DNA from: Macrophomina tecta
Lineage: Eukaryota > Ascomycota > Dothideomycetes > Botryosphaeriales > Botryosphaeriaceae
Assembly: GCA_024180945.1 (NCBI GenBank)
Contig: JAKSGN010000036.1
Location: 1,240,001-1,304,000, forward strand
Length of the DNA: 64,000 nt
Direction: 5' to 3'
Position numbers and translations under genes: made by a program. This document shows positions 33,710-45,852 of this stretch, piece after piece. Each line of letters starts with the position of its first letter. Position 1 is the stretch's first letter. The notes beneath the pieces are model-generated. The model had not been told where the DNA came from. It searched no databases and was given only the letters and a program-made list of their open reading frames with translations.

Positions 33710-35774
33710 ATGACCTCGCGCCCGGGCAGGTCGCTGGGCGGCGGTCGCACCTTGGGCAGCGCAAAGGCGCTGTCGCCCGCCGCCGACCCCCGTCCCACCC
33801 ACCACCATCGCAACTCCAGCCTGTTATCGCCATCCGAAAGCTCCGTCTCGCTCGCCTCGCAGTCCTCTGTTTCGCCCGCCTCGACCGCCGACCCGGAGAG
33901 CCTGACCGCCCGCGTGTCCCTCGAGCATGCCGACAATGTCGCTGCTGCCTCGGCGAGCTCGCGCCTCGTCTGCCCCATATGCAATGAGGAGATGATGACG
34001 CTGTTGCAGCTCAACCGCCATCTGGACGACCTACACCAGAACCTCGAAGAAGTCGAGCAGGATGAGATCCAGACGTGGTTCCGCACACAGATGGTCAAGG
34101 CCAAGAAGTTCCAGCCGCTTGCCGTCCTGAACCAAAAGCTCAAAGGCCTGGATGTCTTCGAATCCAACGACTCGCCCTTTCTGCCTGCTCCCACCCCCCA
34201 GTCTTCCGCCCAAGCCCAACACGAACTTTCGCGCCCGCTGGATCCTGAGGAACTCGTGACGCGCACACACTGGCAACGGCCTTCTTACTCCGATCCCTGT
34301 AGCGAGCCGATATGCGGGAAGAGACTGGGTGCCGCCAACGGCAGTGTCAACTGTAGGAAATGTGGCCGGCTTTTCTGCGAGGAACATACCATGTATCAGA
34401 TGAAGTTGTCGCGCTCCGCCCAACATGAGCCGGTCCGCGGCATCTGGTGCCGCGTATGCGAAACCTGCTACAAATCCAGGGAGGGCTACAACGACCACAA
34501 TGGCGCCGAGCGCAACCATACCGCCGCCTTCACCGCCATTCGCAGGAAGCATGTTGATAAGGCCAATCTGGACATTGGCCGTCTCGAGAAACGTCTCACC
34601 AAGCTCACCCAGCTCCTCGCAGATCCCCCGCCCCCTGAGCCGCAATCGGGCGCTGGAAGCCTGATTTGGCCTCTGTCTGGAGCCAAGGCCCAGCAGCGTG
34701 CGCTGGAACAGTCCATAATAGCCTGGGAAGACGATGCCAGCGTGTTGCAGTGTCCCTTTTGCCAGCAAGAATTCACCAGTTACTCCTTTAGACGCCACCA
34801 TTGTCGTCTGTGTGGCCGCGTAGTCTGCGGCGACCCGAAGACTGGGTGCTCGACGGAAGTTGGACTGAGCGTTGCAGCGCGTAAGTCATTTGAGGCCTCC
34901 TTGATAGGGCTCATACTGATGATCCCTTTCAGCAGCTAACAGCACCTCAGAAAAGTCGCAGGGCCAGGTTAATGTCGACGTGCGGATGTGCCGAGACTGT
35001 AAGCACACTCTTTTCAGCAAGAGTGACTTTGCTCGAGAAGTTTCGGAGAAGCCCCGTGATGCACGCGCGTATGAAAATCTCGTGCAATTTGAGCGTGGCA
35101 TTCGCCTGCTTCTGCCCAGGTTCCAGAAGCTCCTTGCTGCCTTGCAGTACGCGCATTCCTTCCATGTTGTGAGCAAAACGCTAACGTATTTTAGGGATCC
35201 CGAACATCCACCATCACCAACTCAGCTCCAAGACGCTACCAAGGTTCGCAAACGCCTTATGGATGCCTTCGCGCAGTACGACACTGCAGCGCGCCGCATA
35301 CGCGACTTCCCGACGGATTCGCCAACCCAAACTCGGTTGCAAAAGGCCGTCTACCAGCAAGCATACAACTTCCTCAGCCTTCATATGCTTCCTCTTAAGT
35401 CATTGCCGAGGATTCTCAAGCACGCCTCTCCGAATGGGGCACAGTCTAAATCAAATGGACGTCCCAATGGGGCTCTTGCCGCGATTAAATACAATGACAT
35501 CGAGAACAGCAGTGTCGCAAGTAGTAGTAGCGCTATCTCAACCATGGAGGCCGAGGAGAAAGAATTGCGGGAGAGGCTCATTGTCTTGGAAGAGCAGAAA
35601 TTCTTCGTCCAAGAGATGATTGCAGACGCTAACCGCCGGCGCAAGTTTGATGAAGTCAGTTCATTGGCGCTGAACGTCGAGGATCTGAGCAAGGAAATTG
35701 ATCAGATCAACGGACAACTGAACCAACTGGATTTTGCGGCCGCCTATAGTGGAGACATGTTCCCACAAAATTGA
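33710..35774 (+). CDS. VAC1: Vac1/Pep7, endosomal FYVE-domain tether (Rabenosyn-5 type)
   Basis: Model join(33710..34880,34933..35774), 670 residues. The start MTSRPGRSLGGGRTLG is chosen because upstream in-frame residues look like translated promoter. Order: Ser-rich N-terminus; a C2H2 finger at about 88-109 (CPICNEEMMTLLQLNRHLDDLH is the finger core, first Cys at 88); a first, divergent FYVE (CRKCGRLFCEEHTMY); a second FYVE with the PI3P-binding RRHHCRLCGRVVC; and a helical Rab-binding C-terminus with coiled coil. Vac1 binds PI3P, Rab5 and the SNARE/SM machinery to drive Golgi-to-endosome vesicle fusion. The 52-nt intron interrupts the second FYVE and ends in a tandem acceptor CAGCAG (34930-34935), so products may differ by one residue (PAN or PN). 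Confidence 0.93.
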
Positions 35775-36735
35775 CCTACAAGTCCCACCTTTGGTCAATT
35801 CTGCTTTGAAAGCTCTTGATTGGTAAGCCTCTATTTCCGGCTTCAACCTCTTCTGGCCTGCAACTTTACCTTCACGTATATTTCCGGTACACCGCTTTCG
35901 ACAAGGTTCATTCTGGTCAACGTCTCTTGACGAAGTACTTCCTCGTAATACTACAGCTTCTGCGGGTGGCGCATTTCCCCGTTGCATTTCAAAGAATTTC
36001 TTTCGCGCGTCGATTTTGGATGGACTCGGCGAATCCGAGCAGAACAAGCAGCATGGAGAGGCGTTTTGGAATCATCAACGGGTCATCTGGCATGGTCGGA
36101 GTACAGGGGGCGAACCTGATCTACATATTCTTTTTGGAATGTTCGTAAAGTGCTCTTTCTCGACTATCCGCCGCCGAAATCACGCACGCATCAGCCCAAT
36201 TCTACTTGAACAAATTCATGAAGTTTGCGTTTCTCGAATCAATTTACTATTTACGAAGTCTGCGCGGAAAACGTTGAATTGGCTGTGCCCCTGAAGCGCC
36301 ACGAGTGTTGACTACATGAATTGACCTCACCAAGGCTAGCGACGATCGTGAAACTTTATTGAACCCCAGTTTTGACGATATATAACTACTAGCAAGCATA
36401 CTGAAATGCTTACAGACGGATTTCTCGACGAACTCCGAGGTATCTATTCTTGAAACCATAGGTCTAAAGAACTTATCACTTGACTTATTGACATATCTTC
36501 TAATCGCCTTACCTGCAGGAGCATGTAATAACAAACCTAATTAGTGGCCGAAATGAATACTTACCCTACATCAGCAAGCCGAGAGTGGGGCAGAGCGGGG
36601 TACTTATTTGGCGGAGCTGTATTCCATACCGAAAGCTTAGTTTCGAAGACGCCTGCGGTATATTTTCAAGCTAGACGGCCCCATCCAAGGTCAAGAGAGA
36701 CCATAGCCTCGTTCCGTGTTCAACCTACCGTAGTC
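35775..36735. other. Intergenic region
   Basis: Just under 1 kb, more AT-rich than the genes around it. Only short, overlapping ORFs without features. Confidence 0.45.
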
Positions 36736-38099
36736 ATGACTGAGCCAATCAACCCCATACCGTCCAAGTACCTCGACAAACTCGACCCCCAATTCATCGA
36801 AGTCTACAACACACACGCAGGTAAGACTTCAACAACCTAGCCGTCTTGAAACAACAAACGGATTACCGTCCCTCCTCAGCCTTCAGAATCCGCGCGGATC
36901 AAGCGAGCATCGAAGAAGTCCGCGCCAACCCGACCAAATACCAGGCCACAGTACCACCGGGGCCCACGCCACCGGTCGCTAGCGCCACGATCCACAAGAT
37001 CGCAGTCAACAACCCTCCCGGCGAAATTGAAGCCAAAGTATACATCCCTACCTCCGAGTCCATCTGCGCTGGCGGTCTGCAGAACGCAGAGGGCAAGCTC
37101 CCCGCCTACGTCAACTACCACGGCGGTCAGTTCCCCCACCCGCTCTTCCCAACCGGGGCAAAACAACAAGAAAAAGAAAAAGAAAGAAAGAAAGAAGACT
37201 ATGAAAACATTTAATTTAAATCAAAAACTGACTAAAACACTGACAACAATAATAACAGGCGGCTGGGTCCTCGGCTCCCTCCAGACCGACGCCCCGCTCT
37301 GCCACCAAACGACGCACTCCCTCGGCGCCATCACCATCGACGTCAACTACCGCCACGGGCCGGAAACCCCCTTCCCGGCCGCGATCCACGACGCGCTGGG
37401 CGCGCTGGCCTGGGTCTTCGCGCACGCGGACGCGCTCGGCATCGACGCAGCGCGCGTCGCCGTCGGCGGGCTGAGCGCCGGCGGGCACCTGGCGGCCGTG
37501 GTGGCGCACCTGGCGCGCGACGAGCCGTCGCTGCCGCCGCTGAGGCTGCAGTGCCTGGTGGTGCCGTGCGTGGATATGCGGTGGACGCCTGTTGGGGATG
37601 AGGAGGAGGAGGAGGAGGTATGTGCGGGGATGGAAGAGGGGGCGCTGCCGTATGCGGCGTATGCGGAGTTGGCGGATGTGCCGTGCTTGCCGTTGCAGAG
37701 GATCCGGTGGTTTTTTAGGCATTGGGTTGGGACGGGCGGTGAGTGCGAGCTCTTTTCAAACACTGGCTTTTCGTGGTAGACTTGACGTGCTGCTGACTTG
37801 AGGTATGCCGAACGGAAGAGGACCGAAAGGAGAAGGTCAGGCAGCTGATAGCTTCGCCGATTCTCTTCCCCTCGCATGCGGGCATCGCGCCGGCGAGTAT
37901 CCATGTGGCTGAGTTTGATATTTTGAGGGACGAGGCTGAGGCTTATCATGAAGCGCTGAAAGCCGCCGGAACGAGGAGTGAGTTCCATATTTACAAGGGG
38001 ATGTGCCACCCATTTGCCATGTGGGATGGTGCCCTGGACAAGGGGAAAGAGTGTAACAGGAACAGGATTGAGGCACTCCGGGCAGCATTCAAGCTGTGA
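36736..38099 (+). CDS. Alpha/beta hydrolase (HSL family esterase)
   Basis: Model join(36736..36820,36880..37125,37259..37738,37819..38099), 363 residues. Start MTEPINPIPSKYLDKLDPQF. All active-site parts are present: oxyanion loop HGGGWVLGSL (rebuilt across intron 2), nucleophile GGLSAGG, Asp in AEFDILRDE and His in GMCHPF. YRHGPETPFPAAIHDALGAL is the usual strand-helix after the oxyanion loop. It would hydrolyse small esters in the cytosol. Introns: 59, 133 and 80 nt. Intron 2 has a GTCAGT donor and contains a long A/G repeat. Intron 3 is uncertain: the best-looking acceptor (CTGACTTGAG, 37802) shifts the frame, while an AAG at 37818 restores it as VGTGEDRKEKV. So either the weaker site is used or there is a one-base lesion. 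An acidic loop of Glu residues lies at about 220. Confidence 0.82.
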
Positions 38100-38446
38100 G
38101 GTGCATTTGATGGCTTTTCCAATTCATTATGTTTGAAGACCTAGGTGATTAAACGTCGCAGTCGTATGAAGATTCTCAAACAATGACGTAGGCATGCGCG
38201 TTATAAGTACTACTTACAGGACGACTCTTGCGTAAGGGATATAGTGACATAACGATGTAAGAAACCAGCAACGTTGTATGCCAGAGAGGTAAAGAAGGGG
38301 GTCGAGGGTGCAGGAATGCTACTAACGCTGCGGCGCCGGGCCCTGCGCTAATTAATGGAGAAGGAATAAAAGCTCCGGGAAGGCAAAGGAATATCCACCA
38401 ACCATCATCATATCTTCGAATGCTAACCCGAATAAAAACCGTCCAC
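38100..38446. terminator. Convergent 3' region
   Basis: 347 bases between convergent stop codons of the hydrolase and the PH protein. No specific signal seen. Confidence 0.35.
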
Positions 38447-41400
38447 CTACTCATCACCAATGATTCTCACCTCCTCCGCCTGCGCCAACCTCTCGCACTC
38501 CGTCTGGATGGCCAACACCCAATGGTCCCTCTCGGCGCGGCTCCTCGCCTTAAACACCATCGTATTACCTGGCACACCCAACTGGCTGACCAGCTTGAAC
38601 CTGCTCCTCCTGCCGCCCTCTTTTTCTCTTACTTCCTTCTCTCGGGAATCGTTGCTTCCCCTTCTGAAAAGACTCTTCTTCCGTCCATGCCAAATAGCAA
38701 AACAGGTCATATAATCCTCATCGGAGCTCGTCCAGCCATCCTCCAAGTAGATGCGTGGTAGGGCAGTGTGTCCCGGTTTATTATTATCGAAGGTACGGTT
38801 TTGGTAAAGTAGGTCGTTTTCGGTAAGAAGACCCGAGTAGAGGTAGCAGTCACGCAAGTCGAGGGTAGAAATGTGCTCGTGGTGTATGTGCTCGAGTTGT
38901 TTACCCGTCGTCTTCCGCAAAGAGTCCTGAAAGATGAGGAGGGTCCCAGCTGACAGGATTACAGAACAACGCGTGAAGGTAGCGTGTCGTCGGGGTTTGC
39001 GGAAGAGGACGCCTGAGATCTATTATGCACTTAGTACAAGTACTAAACCAGTGGACGAGCTTGCCTTACATGGATGGTTCGACATGCGGAGATGCCGCAA
39101 AGGTTGTACAGCTCAGGACTAGCGTGCGCATGAGACACCTCCCATTTTCTTGCGAACTGGCCCACTATTGCCTCCGTCTCCTCATCAATGTTGAGCAGGT
39201 CGAGGTTGTACTTCCGAACCGTCTTATACAATTGAATATCCGATGCGCTGCGATATTTCCAGTACTTTGCGAGCTGACGAAGACGCTTTATCCACTCCTT
39301 CTTCGTCATTTTATCAAAGGCCTGTAAAAGTGCTGTTAGCGTCTCTTTCTATTCAAGTGTTCATTTCGGGTCATAGTTACCTGCAAGCGAATGATAAGAC
39401 CGTTACGTAGCACGATTTCAAAAGTTCTCTCATCATCAAACTCCCGCGTTACTCCATCGTCCTCCATGGAGTCATCCACGTCTTCATCAAAGTCGACATC
39501 AGAACCTTCTTCCATGTTCACATCAGCAGCAGAGGCACCACGATGCACCTTCCTGACTTTCTTGATGTTGCAGAGGTTAATGTAGCCATCACACTTGAGA
39601 AGTAGGTTCGTCTTCCTTTCCGCTTCATCGGCAGCGTCTCGGTCACGATACTTCATGTCTTCTTTGGAGTGCTGAGTATCATCCGCCAACCATTCGATTT
39701 GTCCGTCCTTGAGTGGGTAAGGATTGACCTGCACGGCGTGAGCTCTTTGCACAGAGTACAAACTGCGAAAAGCCTTACAGGATAGATCAGAGGGGTTCCC
39801 TCTGTGATTTCCCTGGCTGATGGTACTCTTAAACCCCCAGATCCAGGAAGTTTTGGCGGTGGCGGTGGAACTGCTTTGGCGGGGCGTGAAAATACAAGAT
39901 AGTTGTCGTGGGTCGAAAAATATAGTCTTTTGAAAAACATGCGACCCAGTCTCTTGTCAACGCCTCTTTGACTTGTCAGCCTCACCAGAAAGCCTTCCAC
40001 TGGGACAGGTTCTTGAATGACGTTGTCCTTCTTGGTCTTCGCTGTTGTGGGGTAGTGCTCTTTCGGACGTAATTCCAGTTCGTGCGTCCGTGCCATAGCA
40101 ATGGATCCGTACATCTTTTGTTCGTTCGACCCGTGGATCCACTCAAGACGGTCATAGCGCTTCCACGCAAGGCCTATACGCTCAGTTTCTGTCCAATGTT
40201 TGACCAATTCAGCATAGTCATCTGTTTTTCTCAGTATGTCGATGACGCGTTTGATGATGTTCTGCGCGACAGCCTGCTCTTTTTCGACAGCCTTGACCAT
40301 AGCTTCAGTATTGCCTTTGGCAGCTTCTTTCACTTCCTGAGATGACTCCAGGTCCTGAAACGGATTCTCTAAGCGGAGGCTCACATCCAGATCAGGCACG
40401 TTGATTTGCAGCTCCGAAGCCCGATTCCATCCCATGATCTTTCTGAGGAAGGTGTACCATTCAGCTGCACTGGACCCTGAGCGAGGGCGCATGATGAAAA
40501 TCTTGGTTCCTTTTCGCCAGGGGGTCCACATCACAACTGTCTTATCCAGAGGAGAATAAAGATTAACCCTCGTATACTTTGGACTCAGTTTAACTTCGTG
40601 CTTGGCCTTTTTCCGGTTCTTTGAGCCTTCGACAGCCGCAATTACCTATGAGCACATTAGCCACGTCTGTAGGCTCCGGACAACCCGTCAGAGTTGTCAT
40701 TAGACAGTACGCGTGACAAAGGTAGCCCTAGTAGGATAGGAAGTAAATAGGTCACCTACGCGTGTCTTGTACATCTGAAGGACAAATGGAACGTCTGGAT
40801 CATCGTCAACATTATCGCGACACACGATCATATACTCTCTCCACTTCTCAGTGGTCCTCGATTCAACCTTGTGGCCCTCATTTTCATCAAAGTCTTCACC
40901 AATCTCCGCAAGCGTAACGTCAACGCGCACCAGCATCTTGTCCATTTTGACTATCTCGCCGTCGCGGACCTTGGCTTTGCGGAGACGCGCAGTCTTTCGA
41001 CGAAGGCCAGCCTGGGCCAGTTGCGCTTTGGCTTGTATCTCGGCGCGCCTGGACTCATCCGGTACATCGAACTTCACGAGGCCGCGGCCGGTTTCTTCTC
41101 TCCTGGAGACAGCTCCATCCGCCACTTCCGGCCCTGGGCTCGCGGAAGCATGGTCAGTCTTCGGCAGTAGAGAAGATGTAGAAGCATCACCACGTGGAGA
41201 GGGGACCTGGATGCTGCTCTCGGCCATTGATATTGCGCGAAGCTCAGGGCTCGGAGGGGTCAGCGGCTGTTCGTTGGCGGTGACAAAGGAGCCTGTGTTA
41301 TCTCTCGTGTAAGCAGGTCTCCTCTTATTTTTCTTGTCTGATCTGCGGCTATCTGCTGTACTGGAGCGTTGGTGGCCCCTTCTCCGCGACGCTAGCTCTT

Positions 41401-41850
41401 GGTCCACAATCTCGCCGTCTGTATTGCCTCCGCGCGGGACAACAACTGCGGAGCCAGTATCGGCTGGCTCTGCTTGAGCTCCAGCACCATTGCTGGCGTC
41501 TGCAAGGCCATCGGGCTGCGGAAAGCTTATGCGGAAGGATCTCGAGGCCTGAGGCGAGTCGAGGCCGGAGGTGCGTCGATCGCGGGTTATGTTGATGTTC
41601 GTGGTGAAGGTGGCAGCGCGCGAGGAATAGTTTATGTGTAGGTGGTGCCTGTACCAATCACGGCGGTGCGCCTTGAGCCAGCCCTCTGGGATTGGGCCTA
41701 TGAAGCAGCGGCGCGAGGTAATATAGAGGTGCTCGGGAGTCGCATGTTGCTGCTGAGCTGTCAGTGGGGCGCAAAGGGTGGAGCAGGCAGAGGGAGGCAG
41801 ACCAGGCGCTGAGCGGTGTAGGAGTCGGGCTCCAGCCCAGCGGCGTCCAT
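38447..41850 (-). CDS. Large PH-domain protein of the Spo71 / sporulation type
   Basis: Model complement(join(38447..39019,39070..39321,39381..39728,39779..40645,40760..41752,41803..41850)), 1026 residues; introns 50, 59, 50, 114 and 50 nt, all frame-keeping. Start 41850 (MDAAGLEPDSYTAQRL). Conserved pieces: RCFIGPIPEGWLKAHRRDWY; RAEIQAKAQLAQAGLRRKT; GEIVKMDKMLVRVDVTL; a first PH module (WREYMIVCRDN...VVMWTPWRKGTKIFIMRP); a central helical region; a second PH module (GVLFRKPRRHATFTRCSVIL...LEDGWTSSDEDYMTCF); end HWVLAIQTECERL. In budding yeast Spo71 works with Vps13 at the prospore membrane; filamentous-fungal relatives are poorly studied and may act at membrane contact sites or in spore formation. 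The acceptor of intron 1 is a tandem CAGCAG. I assign the family from memory of motifs. Confidence 0.82.
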
Positions 41851-43553
41851 CACGGGGTTGTAATCAGTGAGACAATGCGCGCAGAGAGCGAGAGCGGGAG
41901 CGGTGGCTGGGGCTTTGATGGGAGGAGCCAAGCCACGCGGGAGGACAGGCAAGCAAGGCGGAGAGAGAGGGCGGCTAACGGTCGCCAAAGGCAGGCAGCA
42001 TGGCTCTCGGAGGATAATTAAACATTAGGGAGCCGCAGCGGGCGGGATGAGGTTGCGCAGGCAGCTGGCAGCTGGCAGCTGGCGCTTGGTCTTGGGAGCA
42101 GGCCGAGGTGTGGCTAGTGGCGCCGGGCCAGGCTCTTTCCCTGCTGCACATCACGCCCGGCCCCGGCTGCGCTCTGTGCCCATTCCACCGTCGCACTCTC
42201 CATCTCCTCCTTCTCGTTGCCGGCCAGAATCCTCGCAATCAGGCCGACGATCTTTGAGGCTGTGCACTACAGCCTGCGCTGTGTTTCGAACCCCAGCCGG
42301 AACCAGAGCCAGAGGTGTTTCTGACCCTGATTCGCGCTGGTTTTGCCTCCCTCTCCTCCTATTCAGCCGAGAACAAAACACGTTGAGCCGCAAGCCGGGC
42401 AGCAAGCCAGAGCAGGGGCCAGGAGTGATGTCAGACGAGCTTACGTTCAGTGTGTCCATCATCACCACCACCACTGGAAAGACTCCAGCCTGCAATGGCA
42501 CTGCCGAATTCCGTCCTGCCGGCCCGACCCCTGCCGCGGTTCGTGGATATGACAGGCTACGGCATCTGCGTTACCTCAACATCGCGCCCACGACGACAAG
42601 AATTCGATCTCGATGGCGGTAGAGTATACGAACGGAGACGAACTGCAAGAGCTGGTGGGGGACTAAGCCGCGGATGCTCGACGGTTCAGCAGCAGTTGCA
42701 GGACGACAGCCGGCAGAACGGACAAATTAATACGTGGGAGGGCCCTGCTTTTGAGCTAGAGCAAGAAATTGGGAACGGCGGAGTTTGAAGATCCGAGCAT
42801 TCCTCGCTAAACTTCTGATGCCAGATCGGAAATCCCAAGGTGCCCATGAATTCGCAATACGATGAAGCTCGCGTACTCTCGCTTGATGATAGCGGTATCT
42901 GTCTGGTAAGAAAGCGGTTGATCCTATACGTTCACAGCTTATAGTGTTGAGTGCGGACGGGGGACCCAAAGATAGCCATGCTTCATCTCGGCAACTCGGC
43001 GAAGCATCGGCCGTTCCCCAGAACGAGAAGTTGTATAGACATGCCACCCATATATTGCACTATTCTACCAATGGGCCGTCAGGGATACCGTGGAGCCAAA
43101 GGGTCTTGCAAAATACCGCACGATAGACGGGGGCGATAAGGTATGTTTCAAGGCCGCTCTAGCTCCTTGCAAAGCCGAAATGGGCAATTCCCTCGTGTCG
43201 TCAGCATGGATCAGAAGTTTGGTAAGACTCGCGATGGCTCGCTCGCTAAAGCCATCCGTATCTACATGATCTTTCATTCGTACACGGACATGATCTCCAT
43301 AAAACCGCACTGCGACGAATCGGTTGCTGGCTGAGACTGTTCCAGATCCAAAATCAACTGATCACAGGGTCAGCTAAACCATGCATTCTGTCTATTCACA
43401 ATCCGCCTACTATTCTTCTCCTACAATACCAACGTGCATTGACGCGCTCCGTTTGTCTCTTTAAACCCCCCTCAGACACTTTTTCACCACCAAAGATGCC
43501 GCAGCCCGACCCCTCCAACCGCCACTCCTTTCCGATTCAACCAAACAACAGTC
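41851..43553. other. 1.7-kb intergenic region
   Basis: Upstream of both the PH-protein gene (-) and the small unknown gene (+). A 191-codon plus ORF at 42047-42622 has a basic, low-complexity composition and no motifs; I do not call it. Confidence 0.4.
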
Positions 43554-44087
43554 ATGCCTTCTCTGTGCTTCGCACCACGGATGCTCCGGCGTCCCTCAAC
43601 CTTCTCCACAGCCTCATCCCTCAGCCTTGAATCCTCCTCGCGGCCCTCGACATCCAACACCTACATGGACTGCAACAGCACCGTAGCCCGCTCCGTTGTC
43701 GGCGTCGAGCTGCGCAGCTGGGACCCAAGCAACATCCCGCGCACCCGTCACATGTGCGGTGACACTTCCTGGGAGGTAAGCCACCAAAAAAAAATAAAAA
43801 AGAAAAAGAAAAAGGCTCCCCAAATCACATCCCATCCCATCGCAATAACACTAACAACCCCTACCCTCAACCAGAAACTCCACGACGTCGCCTTCTCCAC
43901 CTTCGAGCGCGACCCGGCCCTCTACACCGTCCACTTCCACCGCGACTCCTTCCGCGACCCCACCACCGCCAACAAGCCGCGGATGATCCAGAACCTCTGG
44001 ACCTCCGGCGTCTACCACGGCGTCGCGCTGCGCGTCAAGGGCGACCGCAAATTCGTCATATACGCCCACTTCGTGAGGAAGAAGTGA
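43554..44087 (+). CDS. Small protein of unknown function
   Basis: Model join(43554..43775,43875..44087), 144 residues. The 99-nt intron has a GTAAGC donor, a long A-rich stretch and a CAACCAG acceptor; it joins DTSWE to KLHDVAFSTF. The N-terminus (MPSLCFAPRMLRRPSTFSTASS) is rich in Arg, Ser and Thr and lacks acids, which would suit mitochondrial import. The second exon is compact and mixed in composition, with RDPALYTVHFHRDSFRDP and a C-terminal strand pair LRVKGDRKFVIYAHFVRKK. I do not recognise the family. Splice quality and codon use make it likely to be real. Confidence 0.6.
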   Translation: MPSLCFAPRMLRRPSTFSTASSLSLESSSRPSTSNTYMDCNSTVARSVVGVELRSWDPSNIPRTRHMCGDTSWEVSHQKKIKKKKKKAPQITSHPIAITLTTPTLNQKLHDVAFSTFERDPALYTVHFHRDSFRDPTTANKPRMIQNLWTSGVYHGVALRVKGDRKFVIYAHFVRKK

Positions 44088-44628
44088 ATATTTACAATCA
44101 TGAATGGGGCCCTTTCTCAGCCATGGAGAAAAGGAAAGGAAACAAGAGTTGAAGCCTCGTATCATGACTCTACTTGCGCAAGGCGTTGGGGACAGAACAT
44201 TGCTTTGGGGTTTCCGGGAGCATGGAGTACCAAAAGGGTTCGAGCCTTAGATAATTGGCGTACGGTGCACGCCAATGTTCGCGGATGAGAATGAGCTCTT
44301 GAACTACGGCGAGCGAGAGCAGTGGTTGGATTTGTAAAAGGCGCAAGAGACATTTCTTCTCGGGACGAACGGCCTCATGAGACATAGCGACCGGATAAAC
44401 AAAAGAGAGAGAGAAGGCAAAGCGATCTGTTATATCATTAAAGTAATCCTAATCAGAGTCAACCTGCGCCAGGGCAGGATGCTGACGAATAGATTGAGCA
44501 ATCCTCGTATAGAAGCCATGAGGGCTCGTGAACCATGGTATGAGAAAACGGAAGCCAAACCCACCAGCAAAAACGCCGCAAACCCCCCCTCCATCACACA
44601 GCGCGCAATCACTTTCCAACCCCTCCGC
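44088..44628. terminator. Convergent 3' region
   Basis: 541 bases between two convergent genes. A GGTTCGAGCC sequence near 44238 resembles a tRNA B box, but no cloverleaf or A box fits around it. Confidence 0.4.
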
Positions 44629-45304
44629 CTACTTCGCCTTCGCGTTCACATTGAACGGGCTCTCCCTCGCCGCCGCGTACGCGTCGAACGAGAACAGCGT
44701 CGTGAGATATAATCCAACGAACCTGACCACCGTATCCACCACGCTGCCCCTCCTCTGCATGTTGTTCCACGCCCAGTCGCCAACGCCCCCACTTCGACTC
44801 GCGCCGCCCGCGGCGGCCGCCGGTCCACTGCCCAAAACGTGTCCCTTCGACTGGAAGGCCGCGCTCGAGCGGCCGGGACCCTTGGCCGCATCAGCCGCAG
44901 CCTTGGTGACGGCAGCGCGCAGGGCGGCCGGGTTAGCGCCGCGGATAGTCTCGGAGACGGCGCCGTTCTTGAAGACGAGGAAGGTGGGCATGCTGCAACG
45001 CCGGCGAATGCATATCAGCCAAGGCCCAACATATAAGCCGATCGCCGAAGGGGACGAGGGGAAAGTTGCAAACGTACGCAGAAACGCCGTACTGGCGCGC
45101 AATGCCCTGCTGGGCGTCGACGTCGACCTTAACGAAGGCGAGACGGCCGGGCTTGGCCTCCTGCGCGGCCAACTGTTCGAAGATGGGCGCGATGACCTTG
45201 CACGGCCCGCACCAGTCGGCGTAGAAGTCCGCAATGACGTACGTGTTCGACGAGAGAATGCTGTTCCACTGCGGCTGGCCGCTGATGTGTGCGATCTTTG
45301 ACAT
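44629..45304 (-). CDS. Thioredoxin with C-terminal membrane tail
   Basis: Model complement(join(44629..44992,45078..45304)), 196 residues, one 85-nt intron joining QYGVSA to MPTFLVFKNG. Residues 1 to about 105 are a standard thioredoxin fold with active site WCGPCK in FYADWCGPCKVIAPIFEQL and the cis-Pro in AMPTF. Beyond the usual thioredoxin length is an Ala/Gly/Ser linker (about 115-150) and one hydrophobic segment near the end (VVRFVGLYLTTLFSFDAYA, about 165-185) followed by a short polar tail. This layout predicts a tail-anchored protein with the redox domain in the cytosol, perhaps on ER, peroxisome or mitochondrial outer membrane. It would reduce disulphides in nearby proteins; the partner is unknown. 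Confidence 0.9.
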
Positions 45305-45852
45305 GATGGCTGGGCGGGGGTACGAGCGGACGAGAGGATCGCGGACGGCGGACGTGAACGGCGGAGTACAGGGAGTCGCGGTAACGTGCGGATCAGCAGT
45401 TAGCTACTCTGGTGGAGTGCTGTGGCTGTTGGACAGTTTGTTCTAGCGGATTTGTTTGTTCTAGGCAGCCGTCGTGCAGTGGAGGCGGAAACGAGATGAA
45501 GTCAAAGGAAGTCGCAAGCTGGCTGGAGCTCGCGCGCTTGCGCCGCATCACGTCAGCCCTACACGAGACCCTGGTGCCTGCGCAGCCAGGGACCCCACGT
45601 TTAAATCTCAACTCAATTCAAGGTTTCCGCTTCTGAGGAGGATCATCTGCAAGTTTCACTACCGAGAACCAAGCAACCAAATAGCTAACGTAATGTGGTT
45701 ATCCAAAACTGTCAATTGGACAGTCTATTAGTCCGTTTTCATGCGAGCTCTGTGAAATCGTGAAGAAAAAGAACCAGAAGAAAAGACCCGCAAAGCATGG
45801 CCGACAGTAAATCACCGCCTATACAAGTCCAGGCAAATCAAGGTCACTCCTC
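45305..45852. other. Intergenic region
   Basis: About 550 bases upstream of the thioredoxin gene. Nothing recognisable beyond its likely promoter. Confidence 0.4.

Noticed and set aside
28823..41850. Possible secondary-metabolite cluster (two hydrolases, methyltransferase, later SDR and ADH)
   Set aside because: The methyltransferase is METTL16-type, one hydrolase is broken, and housekeeping genes lie between; there is no PKS, NRPS, terpene cyclase or pathway regulator.
44230..44250. GGTTCGAGCC, like a tRNA B box
   Set aside because: No A box at the right distance and no acceptor-stem pairing around it.
44528..45301. 257-codon plus-strand ORF
   Set aside because: Antisense to the thioredoxin gene and crosses its intron; composition is that of a GC-rich shadow.
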